In this document: positions 6,191 to 12,235 of the stretch, in pieces
Layout of the letters: the number at the start of each line of letters is the position of its first letter
How positions within the stretch are numbered: the stretch's first letter is position 1
Assembly: GCA_002387845.1 (NCBI GenBank)
Contig: DGLB01000040.1
Span: forward strand, 1 to 12,235
Direction: 5' to 3'
Length of the DNA: 12,235 nt
From: Stenotrophomonas maltophilia
GTDB lineage: Bacteria; Pseudomonadota; Gammaproteobacteria; Xanthomonadales; Xanthomonadaceae
Program-made: the position numbers and the translations under genes
Notes under the pieces: generated by a model
Databases searched by the model: none
Told to the model about the DNA's origin: nothing
What the model saw: the letters and a program-made list of their open reading frames with translations, nothing else

Positions 6191-6205
6191 TGATGGCCTT
6201 GTCAA
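6177..6205 (-). promoter_or_regulatory. Promoter of the blaI-M56-lipoprotein operon
   Basis: On the minus strand a perfect -35 TTGACA (6200-6205) is followed by a 17-base spacer and the -10 CGTAAT (6177-6182, four of six matches). Predicted start of transcription is about 6170, leaving a short leader of roughly 20 bases. The -10 lies inside the perfect palindrome, so bound repressor would exclude RNA polymerase. Confidence 0.7.
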
Positions 6206-6283
6206 CCCCCTGCATCAACACCGGATTCATGAGCGCGCTGCCACGATCCCGGTACTCACATGTTTTGCGCAGGGCTGCACTGG

Positions 6284-8236
6284 ATGACCGATCACCTCAC
6301 CGACTTGGACGCCGCCGTGGACTGGCTGCTGCAACGGGTGGATGGCCCCCTGCGCATCGGCGCGCCCCTGGCGCTGGGCAAACCGCATCGTTTGCTCAAC
6401 GCACTGTATGGGCGCGTCGAAAGCGACCCGGCGCGACCGCTGCAGCTGTACACCGCCCTGTCGTTGAATCCGCCACGCCCCGCCGCCGGCGGGTTGGAAG
6501 CGCGGTTCATGGCCCCGTTCGCCGCCCGTCATTTCGGCGAGGACTTTCCGCGCCTGGCCTACGCGGATGCGGTGGCGCGTGACCGCCTGCCGGCGCATGT
6601 GCAGGTGGAGGAGTTCTACATGCAGTCGGGCGCGCTGCTGGGGTCATCCCAGGCGCAGCGGGGCTACACCAGCCTGAACTACACACATGCCGCCGATGCC
6701 GTGGCACAGCGCGCACCCCACGCCATCGTGCAGAAGGTGGCGATGCGCGCGGGCGACCGGCGGCTGTCGCTGTCGTGCAACAACGACATCACCCAGGACA
6801 CCCTGGACGCGATGGCCGCGCGTGGCCTGCCGCGCCCGCTGCTGATCGCCGAGATCGATCCGCAGTTGCCTTACCTGGGTGGTTCGGCGACCGTGGATGT
6901 CACCTTCTTCGACCTGGTGATCACCCCGCCGCCGCCCTACCCGGCGCTGTTCGGCCTGCCGCGCCAGCCGGTCAGCGACGCGGACTACGCCATCGGCCTG
7001 TATGCAAGCACGCTGGTGCGCGACGGCGGCACCCTGCAGATCGGCATTGGCACGCTGGCCGATGCGATCAGCCACGCGCTGGTGCTGCGTCACACCGACA
7101 ACGCGCGCTACCGGCAGATGGTGCGGGCGCTGGACCCCGAGCTGGAGCAGCACCCCACGGTGCTGGAGTGCGGCGGCCTGGACCCGTTCGAGGTCGGCCT
7201 GTACGGCTGCAGCGAGATGCTCAACGAAGGCTTCCGCCGGCTGGTGCAGACCGGGGTGATCCGGCGCAAGGTGCACGACGACCTGGCACTGATGCAGCGG
7301 ATCGAGAACGGCAGCACGCTGAGCATCGACCACGCCACGCTGGATGCGGAAGGCGAGTATCTGCACGGCGCGTTCTACCTGGGTTCGCCGGATTTCTACC
7401 AGTGGCTGCGCGATCTGCCGGAAGACGAATGCCGCGCCATCGGCATGCGCCGGATCAGCGAGATCAACCAGCTGTATGGGGGCAATGAAACACTGGAGCG
7501 GTTGCAGCGCCGGCATGCGCGGTTCTTCAACTCCTGCATGATGGCCACCGCGCTGGGTGCGGCCACCTCGGATGCGCTGGAGGATGGCCGGGTGGTATCG
7601 GGCGTGGGCGGCCAGTACAACTTCGTGGCGATGGCACATGCATTGCCGGAAGCCCGCAGCGCGCTGCTGTTCCGCGCCACGCGCGAGGATGCGCGCGGAC
7701 TGCAGTCGAATGTGCGCTGGAACTATGGGCACACGACGATTCCCAGGCACCTGCGCGATATCTACATCAATGAATACGGGATTGCGGATCTGCGCAACCT
7801 GACCGATGAGGATTGCGTGGTGAACATGGCGGCGATCACCGATGCGGCGTTTCAGGAGGAGTTGCTGCAGACGGCGACGTCATCGAAGAAGCTGGCGACG
7901 TCGTTCACTGCACCGGCGCGATGGCGCGAACGGAACAGCGCTGCAGCGGTGAGCGCGGCATTGACTCCGTTCCGTCAATCCGGCGAACTGCCAGATTACC
8001 CCTTGGGCAGCGACTTCACCGAGGTGGAGCAGCACCTGGTGAAGGCGCTGGGTTGGCTGAAGCAGAACACGCGCACCCGCGGCGGCAAGCTGCGCACGGT
8101 GCTGGCGGCACTGCGCCAGCCAGCCGGCGATGGCGACGTGGTCTATCTGCAGCGCATGGGGCTGGATGCACCGAAGACCTTCGGCGAGAAGGTCGAAGCG
8201 CGGCTGGTGCGGTTGGGATTGGCGCGGACGGCTTGA
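6284..8236 (+). CDS. Acetyl-CoA hydrolase/transferase family protein
   Basis: Predicted cytosolic class I CoA-transferase/hydrolase acting on acyl-CoA and a carboxylate such as acetate or succinate. At 650 residues it is longer than the approximately 500-residue Cat1/AarC type. Visible family features are IGIGTLADAISHAL (about 253-266), GCSEMLNEGF with the likely catalytic Glu311, and SGVGGQYNFVAMAHALPEARSALLF, the glycine-rich CoA-site loop of the C-terminal domain. HTTIPRHLRDIYINEYGIADLRNLTDEDC is also typical of that domain. The last roughly 100 residues (KKLATSFTAPARWRER onward) extend beyond the core. I chose ATG 6284, with weak AGG upstream, over 6260, which adds MFCAGLHW and has no ribosome site; this is uncertain. 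It is transcribed away from blaI, with a SMAG element four bases after its stop. The physiological substrate is unknown. Confidence 0.85.
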   Translation: MTDHLTDLDAAVDWLLQRVDGPLRIGAPLALGKPHRLLNALYGRVESDPARPLQLYTALSLNPPRPAAGGLEARFMAPFAARHFGEDFPRLAYADAVARDRLPAHVQVEEFYMQSGALLGSSQAQRGYTSLNYTHAADAVAQRAPHAIVQKVAMRAGDRRLSLSCNNDITQDTLDAMAARGLPRPLLIAEIDPQLPYLGGSATVDVTFFDLVITPPPPYPALFGLPRQPVSDADYAIGLYASTLVRDGGTLQIGIGTLADAISHALVLRHTDNARYRQMVRALDPELEQHPTVLECGGLDPFEVGLYGCSEMLNEGFRRLVQTGVIRRKVHDDLALMQRIENGSTLSIDHATLDAEGEYLHGAFYLGSPDFYQWLRDLPEDECRAIGMRRISEINQLYGGNETLERLQRRHARFFNSCMMATALGAATSDALEDGRVVSGVGGQYNFVAMAHALPEARSALLFRATREDARGLQSNVRWNYGHTTIPRHLRDIYINEYGIADLRNLTDEDCVVNMAAITDAAFQEELLQTATSSKKLATSFTAPARWRERNSAAAVSAALTPFRQSGELPDYPLGSDFTEVEQHLVKALGWLKQNTRTRGGKLRTVLAALRQPAGDGDVVYLQRMGLDAPKTFGEKVEARLVRLGLARTA

Positions 8237-8240
8237 TTTT

Positions 8241-8417
8241 GTAGAGCCGGGCTCTGCCCGGCTGCTGTTGGATCCGGGCGGAAATCCGGTTGTCATGGCA
8301 AAGGCCAGATCAACAGCAATGTCGATCTGGGGTCATGCGTTACCGGATGTTGGGGATTCCACGGCCGTCGTCTGTCGACCGACGCTACCAGGCCACCTGT
8401 GGGCGCATGCATCCAAC
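8241..8417. repeat. Composite SMAG element, copy B
   Basis: It starts with a GTAG SMAG hairpin (8241-8263, GCCGGGCTCTGCCCGGC), followed by GCTGCTGTTGGATCC exactly as in copy A. Bases 8286-8389 align without gaps to 82-185: by hand about 90 of 104 bases match, with 58 of the last 61 identical. The core carries the same internal unit ending GTCGACCGACGCTAC. Near the right end, CGCATGCATCCAAC (8404-8417) matches the subterminal repeat of copy A, but the closing SMAG hairpin is absent and transketolase's terminator begins 15 bases on. It also lacks a 45-base stretch present in copy A. It fills the gap between the CoA-transferase and tkt genes. Confidence 0.78.
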
Positions 8418-8431
8418 GGCATGCCAACAGA

Positions 8432-8463
8432 AACGGCGCTCACCGTTGCCGGTGAGCGCCGTT
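8432..8463 (-). terminator. Rho-independent terminator of tkt
   Basis: A perfect 14-bp stem (8432-8445 with 8450-8463) with a TTGC loop, 20 bases downstream of the tkt stop. On the minus strand it is followed by TTTCTGTTG, a modest U-tract. It sits in the same place relative to tkt as the gap terminator does to gap. Confidence 0.82.
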
Positions 8464-8483
8464 GCGTTTCAAGCGGGCAACGA

Positions 8484-10493
8484 TCAGTTGGCCAGCTGTG
8501 CCTTGGCAGCGGCGACCACGTGTTCGGTGGTGATGCCGAAGTGCTTGTACAGCGCATCCGCCGGGGCCGAGGCACCGAAGGTGTCGATGCCGACCACCGC
8601 ACCGTCCAGACCCACGTACTGGCGCCAGAAGCCGGTCACGCCGGCTTCCACTGCGACGCGGTTGCGCACAGCGTTCGGCAGCACCGCTTCGCGGTAGCCG
8701 GCGTCCTGGCGCTCGAACACGTCCGTGGACGGCATCGACACCACGCGGGTCTTGATGCCGGCTGCGTCCAGTTCGGCCTTGGCTGCAACCGCCAGGCTCA
8801 CTTCCGAACCGGTGCCGATCAGGATCACGTCCGGCACGCCGCCTTCGGCGTCGGCCAGCACATAGCCACCGCGTGCAATCTGCGCCACCTGCTCGGCGTT
8901 GCGCGGCTGGTGCGGCAGGTTCTGGCGGCTGAACACCAGGCAGCTCGGGCCGTCCTGGCGGGTGATCGCCGACTTCCAGCTCACCGCCGATTCCACCGCG
9001 TCGCACGGACGCCACACGTCGTTGTTCGGGATGTAACGCAGCGACGCCAGGTGCTCCACCGGCTGGTGGGTCGGGCCGTCTTCACCCAGGCCGATCGAGT
9101 CGTGGGTGTACACGTGAATGGCGTGCGCCGGAATCAGCGCACTCATGCGCACGCCGTTGCGCGCGTAATCGCTGAACACCAGGAAGGTGGCATCGAACGG
9201 AATGAAGCCGCCATGCAGGGCCAGACCATTTGCAATCGCGGTCATGCCGAACTCGCGCACGCCGTAATACACGTAGTTCGCGTTCGGGTCGTCGGTGGCC
9301 ACCGACTTGCTGGCCTTCCACAGGGTCAGGTTCGAATGCGCCAGGTCGGCCGAGCCGCCCACCAGTTCCGGCAGCAGCGGCGCGAACGCTTCAATCGCCA
9401 GCTGCGAGGCCTTGCGCGACGCGATGGTCGGGCCTTCGGCCTGCACCTGGGCGATGTAGGCGTCGGCCTTGGCCAGGAAGTCTTCCGGCAGCTCGCCACG
9501 CGAACGACGGGTCAGTTCTTCGGCTTCGGCCGGGAACTGCGCGGCGTATCTGTCGAACTGCTGTTCCCACTCGGCCTGGCGCAGGGTGCCGGTGCCGCCG
9601 GCACGCCAGCCGGCGTAGATCTCTTCCGGAATCTCGAACGGACCGTAGTTCCAGCCCAGTGCCTTGCGCGTGGCTTCCAGTTCGTCCTTGCCCAGCGGTG
9701 CGCCGTGGCTGGATTCCTTGCCGGCCTTGCCCGGCGAACCAAAACCAATGGTGGTGCGGCAGCAGATCAGGGTCGGCTTGTCGAACTGCGCCAGCGCGCC
9801 GTCGATCGCCGCCTTGATGCTGTCCGGATCGTGGCCATCGACGCCGCGCACCACGTTCCAGCCATAAGCCTCGAAACGTTCGGGGGTGTTGTCGGTGAAC
9901 CAGCCTTCGGTGTTGCCGTCGATGGAGATGTGGTTGTCGTCCCAGAAGCAGACCAGCTTGCCCAGGCCCCAGGTACCGGCCAGCGAGGCCGCTTCATGGG
10001 ACACGCCTTCCATCAGGCAGCCGTCGCCCAGGAACACCCAGGTGCGGTGGTCGACGATTTCATGCTCGGGACGGTTGTAACGCTGCGCCAGCAGTTTCTC
10101 CGCCAGCGCGAAACCGACCGCATTGGCCAGGCCCTGGCCGAGCGGACCGGTGGTGGTTTCCACCCCGGGGGTCTCGTGGCGTTCCGGGTGGCCGGCGGTC
10201 TTGCTGCCCAGCTGGCGGAACTGCTTGAGCTGCTCGATCGGCAGGTCATAGCCGCTCAGGTGCAGCAGCGCGTACTGCAGCATCGAGCCGTGGCCGTTGG
10301 ACAGCACGAAGCGGTCGCGGTTGAACCACTTCGGATTGTTGGGGTTGTGACGAAGGTAGTCGTTCCAGAGCACTTCGGCGATATCGGCCATGCCCATCGG
10401 CATGCCGGGATGCCCGGACTTGGCGGTTTCGACCGCATCAGCGGCAAGGAAGCGGATGGCGTTGGCCAACTGGCGGCGGGTAGGCTGCGTCAT
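8484..10493 (-). CDS. tkt: Transketolase
   Basis: Cytosolic thiamine-diphosphate enzyme of the non-oxidative pentose phosphate pathway. It moves two-carbon units between ketose and aldose phosphates and releases glyceraldehyde-3-phosphate, the substrate of Gap. The 669-residue length is normal for bacteria. Visible signatures: SGHPGMPMG with His28, RDRFVLSNGHGS with His68, AGHPE with His101, the ThDP/Mg motif GDGCLMEGVSHEAASLAG to WDDN (156-187), and the pyrimidine-domain signature THDSIGLGEDGPTHQPVEHL. The C-terminal domain ends ITTEHVVAAAKAQLAN. The ATG at 10493 gives the canonical N-terminus (TRRQLANAIRFLAADAV); no strong Shine-Dalgarno sequence precedes it. It follows the symporter gene on the same strand with a 131-base gap and probably has its own promoter. 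Confidence 0.98.
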   Translation of the reverse strand: MTQPTRRQLANAIRFLAADAVETAKSGHPGMPMGMADIAEVLWNDYLRHNPNNPKWFNRDRFVLSNGHGSMLQYALLHLSGYDLPIEQLKQFRQLGSKTAGHPERHETPGVETTTGPLGQGLANAVGFALAEKLLAQRYNRPEHEIVDHRTWVFLGDGCLMEGVSHEAASLAGTWGLGKLVCFWDDNHISIDGNTEGWFTDNTPERFEAYGWNVVRGVDGHDPDSIKAAIDGALAQFDKPTLICCRTTIGFGSPGKAGKESSHGAPLGKDELEATRKALGWNYGPFEIPEEIYAGWRAGGTGTLRQAEWEQQFDRYAAQFPAEAEELTRRSRGELPEDFLAKADAYIAQVQAEGPTIASRKASQLAIEAFAPLLPELVGGSADLAHSNLTLWKASKSVATDDPNANYVYYGVREFGMTAIANGLALHGGFIPFDATFLVFSDYARNGVRMSALIPAHAIHVYTHDSIGLGEDGPTHQPVEHLASLRYIPNNDVWRPCDAVESAVSWKSAITRQDGPSCLVFSRQNLPHQPRNAEQVAQIARGGYVLADAEGGVPDVILIGTGSEVSLAVAAKAELDAAGIKTRVVSMPSTDVFERQDAGYREAVLPNAVRNRVAVEAGVTGFWRQYVGLDGAVVGIDTFGASAPADALYKHFGITTEHVVAAAKAQLAN

Positions 10494-10515
10494 GGTTCTG
10501 TCGGGGTAGGAGGCT

Positions 10516-10545
10516 CCCGCAACTTGCGGGCGGCCTATTGTCGCA
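10516..10545 (-). promoter_or_regulatory. Candidate tkt promoter and 5'-end hairpin
   Basis: On the minus strand TGC-GACAAT (10537-10545) is an extended -10 candidate with no clear -35. Transcription would start near 10530, the first base of a small hairpin, CCCGC-AAGTT-GCGGG (10516-10530). A stem-loop at the very 5' end could protect the mRNA. The start position is a prediction with an error of a few bases. Confidence 0.35.
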
Positions 10546-10548
10546 GCT

Positions 10549-10618
10549 CAAGCGCTTTCGCGCTTGCGCCGCCGCCTCGGTCAGGTTGGTGAAGTCGGAC
10601 GCCCCGATGGCCGGGGCG
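10549..10618. other. Two hairpins in the symporter-tkt gap
   Basis: CAAGCGC-TTTC-GCGCTTG (10549-10566) and a 7-bp stem CGCCCCG/CGGGGCG (10600-10618) lie just after the symporter stop at 10625. Neither is followed by a U-tract on the minus strand. They may be 3' structures of the symporter mRNA or weak attenuators, so some read-through into tkt is possible. Confidence 0.4.
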
Positions 10619-10624
10619 ACCTGA

Positions 10625-11965
10625 TCAATTACCGGACGCGACAGATTCCGGAGGGTGATGATCGTCACTTTCACCCTTGGCGACCAGCGTGGTCAGGGCC
10701 AGATCACCGGTGACGTTGAGTGCGGTGCGGCACATGTCCAGGAAGTGGTTCACGCCCAGGATCAGGCCGATGCCCATCGGGTCGACGCCGACCATGGCGC
10801 AGATCATCGCCACGACCGGCAGGGAGCCGGACGGCACGCCTGCGGTGCCAATGCCGCCCAGGATGCAGACCACCATCACCATCAGCTGCTGGGTGATGCT
10901 GAGCTCCACGCCGAAGAACTGGGCCAGGAAGATCACGGTGACGCCTTCGAACAAGGCGGTGCCGTTCTGGTTCGCGGTTGCGCCCACGGTCAGCACGAAG
11001 CGCGAGACGCGCTGCGGCAGGCCCATCTGGTCGGCCACGCGCAGCGCGGTCGGCAGGGTGGCGTTGCTGGAGGCGGTGGAGAAGGCCATCACCGTGGCCT
11101 CCTGGGTGTCGCGGAAAAACGCCAGTGGCGAGCGTCCGGACAGCCACACGGCGATGCCGTAGCTGACCACCATGTGCAGGCCCAGCGCCAGCACCACCAC
11201 GCCAACGTACGCCCCGAGGCGGATCAACAGGTCGAAGCCGAAGATCGCAGCGAGGTTGAACATGAAACAGGCCACCGCATAGGGGGCCAGGCGGATGACC
11301 AGGTTGATCAGGGTCATCGAGACTTCAAACACGCCTTCAATCGCCTTGCGCAGCGTGGCGGTCTTGTCGTCGGGCGACAGCACCATGCCGATGCCGAACA
11401 TCAGCGCGAAGAACATCAGCGACAGAATCGCGCCGTTGCTGGAGGCCGCCGCGAGCACGTTGCTCGGCACGATCGACAGCAGCATGTCCATGCCCTTGGG
11501 CTGCTCGCCGATGTTGGCGACGATCTCGCGGCTGCGCTCGACGTTCTCGTGCAGCAGCTGGGCCGCCATGGCCGGGTCCACGCCGACGCCGGGCTTGAGC
11601 GCGTTGACCAGCACCAGGCCGATACCCACCGCCACGCTGGACAACACCACCGTATAGGCCAGCGTCTTCCAGCCGATCCGGCCGAGTGCGCGGATGTCGC
11701 CCATCTCCGACACGCCCATCACCAGCGCGGAGAAGATCAGCGGCACGATCAGCATGAAGATCAGGTTGAGGAACAGCCCCGACAACGGCGTGGTGACGTA
11801 GGTCATCACGGCGCGGGCGGCTTCGGTCAGCCCCCCGATGTTGCCTTCGAGGGCGTGGACGATCAGGCCCAGGACCAGCCCCAGGCCGAAGCCGATGAAC
11901 ATTTTCCAGTGCAGGGGGAGTTTCTGCCGGGGCGGCGTCTGCCCGGGAGTTGCGGCCTCAGTCAT
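10625..11965 (-). CDS. Dicarboxylate/amino acid:cation symporter (DAACS family)
   Basis: Inner-membrane secondary transporter of the GltP/DctA/SDF family, taking up acidic amino acids or C4-dicarboxylates with Na+ or H+. The 446-residue length and about eight membrane segments with two re-entrant hairpins fit the family. Hairpin 1 is STASSNATLPTAL (296-308), TM7 carries NQNGTALFEG (332-341), hairpin 2 is GGIGTAGVPSGSLP (370-383), and TM8 has DMCRTALNVTGD with Asp410, Arg413, Asn417 and Asp421. Arg413 is the usual carboxylate-binding residue. The canonical NMDGT is NQNGT here, and the position equivalent to GltPh Asp390 is Asn406. AGGAA nine bases before the ATG fixes the start at 11965. A hydrophilic histidine-containing tail ends the protein. 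Substrate cannot be assigned, so no symbol is given. Confidence 0.93.
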   Translation of the reverse strand: MTEAATPGQTPPRQKLPLHWKMFIGFGLGLVLGLIVHALEGNIGGLTEAARAVMTYVTTPLSGLFLNLIFMLIVPLIFSALVMGVSEMGDIRALGRIGWKTLAYTVVLSSVAVGIGLVLVNALKPGVGVDPAMAAQLLHENVERSREIVANIGEQPKGMDMLLSIVPSNVLAAASSNGAILSLMFFALMFGIGMVLSPDDKTATLRKAIEGVFEVSMTLINLVIRLAPYAVACFMFNLAAIFGFDLLIRLGAYVGVVVLALGLHMVVSYGIAVWLSGRSPLAFFRDTQEATVMAFSTASSNATLPTALRVADQMGLPQRVSRFVLTVGATANQNGTALFEGVTVIFLAQFFGVELSITQQLMVMVVCILGGIGTAGVPSGSLPVVAMICAMVGVDPMGIGLILGVNHFLDMCRTALNVTGDLALTTLVAKGESDDHHPPESVASGN

Positions 11966-11992
11966 CGAGCGGTGTTCCTGTGGTGATCGGAC

Positions 11993-12001
11993 AGCTTAGC
12001 A
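11993..12001 (-). promoter_or_regulatory. Candidate symporter promoter (-10)
   Basis: On the minus strand TGC-TAAGCT lies 28 bases before the symporter ATG, in the same context (GGCTTTGCTA) as the gap extended -10. The hexamer matches TATAAT in only three positions, so this is weak. The ribosome site AGGAA is at 11975-11979. Confidence 0.3.
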
Positions 12002-12028
12002 AAGCCGGCACGGACTGCCGGACACCCC

Positions 12029-12235
12029 TCAACGGCCCGGGGGATACAAGGGTGCCAGCCCAGTCTGGTCGGTCGGTGCCACCTGCCGCCAGTGCGGTCC
12101 GTCATGGAAGGCCCGGCGCAGGGCCTGGCGGGCGGCGGCGACACCGCCGCCCTGACGGCTCCAGCGTGCGGCCTGCAGGGACTGCAGGGCCTGGCGCTGG
12201 TCCGGATCGGCCAGCGCGGCCAGCACGTCGTCCTG
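12029..12235 (-). CDS. C-terminal part of an unidentified protein, possibly BatD-like
   Basis: The reading frame is open from the window edge to a TGA at 12029-12031, giving the last 68 residues of a protein that starts outside. The visible part is hydrophilic and rich in Ala, Gln and Arg (ADPDQRQALQSLQAARW, RQALRRAFHDGPHW) and ends LAPLYPPGR. The helical QxxLxxLxxARW pattern and the PLYP end resemble my recollection of the C-terminus of BatD-type aerotolerance proteins of Xanthomonadaceae, but that is recall and not a search. The stop lies 63 bases upstream of the symporter ATG, with no clear terminator between. The coding call is moderate; the identity is weak. Confidence 0.45.
   Translation of the reverse strand, partial: QDDVLAALADPDQRQALQSLQAARWSRQGGGVAAARQALRRAFHDGPHWRQVAPTDQTGLAPLYPPGR

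Noticed and set aside
1..8417. Transposon or genomic island bounded by copies A and B
   Set aside because: The interval includes the housekeeping gene gap, contains no transposase, and shows no obvious change in base composition; the direct repeats look like two independent intergenic elements.
8130..10592. 820-codon plus-strand open frame opposite tkt
   Set aside because: It runs through the CoA-transferase end, the repeat block and the whole tkt antisense strand; the composition is typical of an antisense artefact in high-GC DNA, while tkt is unmistakable.
10655..11986. 443-codon plus-strand open frame opposite the symporter
   Set aside because: It is a His/Gln/Asp-rich shadow with no hydrophobic or domain pattern; the minus-strand transporter explains the region.
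1..12235. CRISPR array, tRNA or rRNA genes
   Set aside because: Read-through of intergenic regions showed no regularly spaced repeats and no cloverleaf or rRNA-like sequence.

Overview
The window looks like chromosomal DNA of a high-GC gammaproteobacterium of the Xanthomonadaceae/Lysobacteraceae, most likely Stenotrophomonas of the maltophilia group. The evidence is the strong third-position GC bias (long false open frames opposite every gene), the protein types, and several copies of a GTAG-headed stem-loop repeat matching the SMAG (Stenotrophomonas maltophilia GTAG) family of REP-like elements. No tRNA, rRNA, CRISPR array, prophage or insertion-sequence transposase was seen.

Layout, left to right. 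1-299: composite SMAG repeat element, no gene. 358-1362 (-): glyceraldehyde-3-phosphate dehydrogenase (gap) with a terminator downstream and an extended -10 promoter. Divergent from it, 1562-2188 (+): an OmpW-family outer-membrane beta-barrel protein, preceded by a perfect FNR/ANR-type box and followed by a strong terminator. 2330-3956 (+): a two-gene unit of a secreted S1/P1-type zinc nuclease and an ETHE1/Blh-like metallo-beta-lactamase-fold protein (persulfide dioxygenase-like). 3953-4013: inverted SMAG pair between convergent units. 6153-4015 (-): a translationally coupled three-gene operon of a BlaI/MecI-type repressor, an M56 membrane metallopeptidase fused to a TonB C-terminal domain, and a lipoprotein with a possible TonB-C-like domain. 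Two palindromic operators overlap its promoter. 6284-8236 (+): acetyl-CoA hydrolase/CoA-transferase family protein, divergent from the BlaI operon. 8241-8417: second copy of the composite repeat. 8484-10493 (-): transketolase (tkt). 10625-11965 (-): dicarboxylate/amino acid:cation symporter. 12029-12235 (-): C-terminus of a gene that continues beyond the window.

How the genes work together. gap and tkt are central carbon enzymes on the same strand, sharing the metabolite glyceraldehyde-3-phosphate. Between them lie envelope and stress-type genes: OmpW, nuclease, sulfur-type MBL enzyme and the BlaI-M56 regulatory operon. The most system-like element is that operon. It has BlaR-BlaI architecture, but the beta-lactam-binding sensor domain expected on BlaR1/MecR1 is replaced by a periplasmic TonB-C domain, and a small lipoprotein is co-translated with it. 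I infer a signal-responsive envelope circuit that probably does not sense beta-lactams directly. Most other genes are ordinary members of well-known families.
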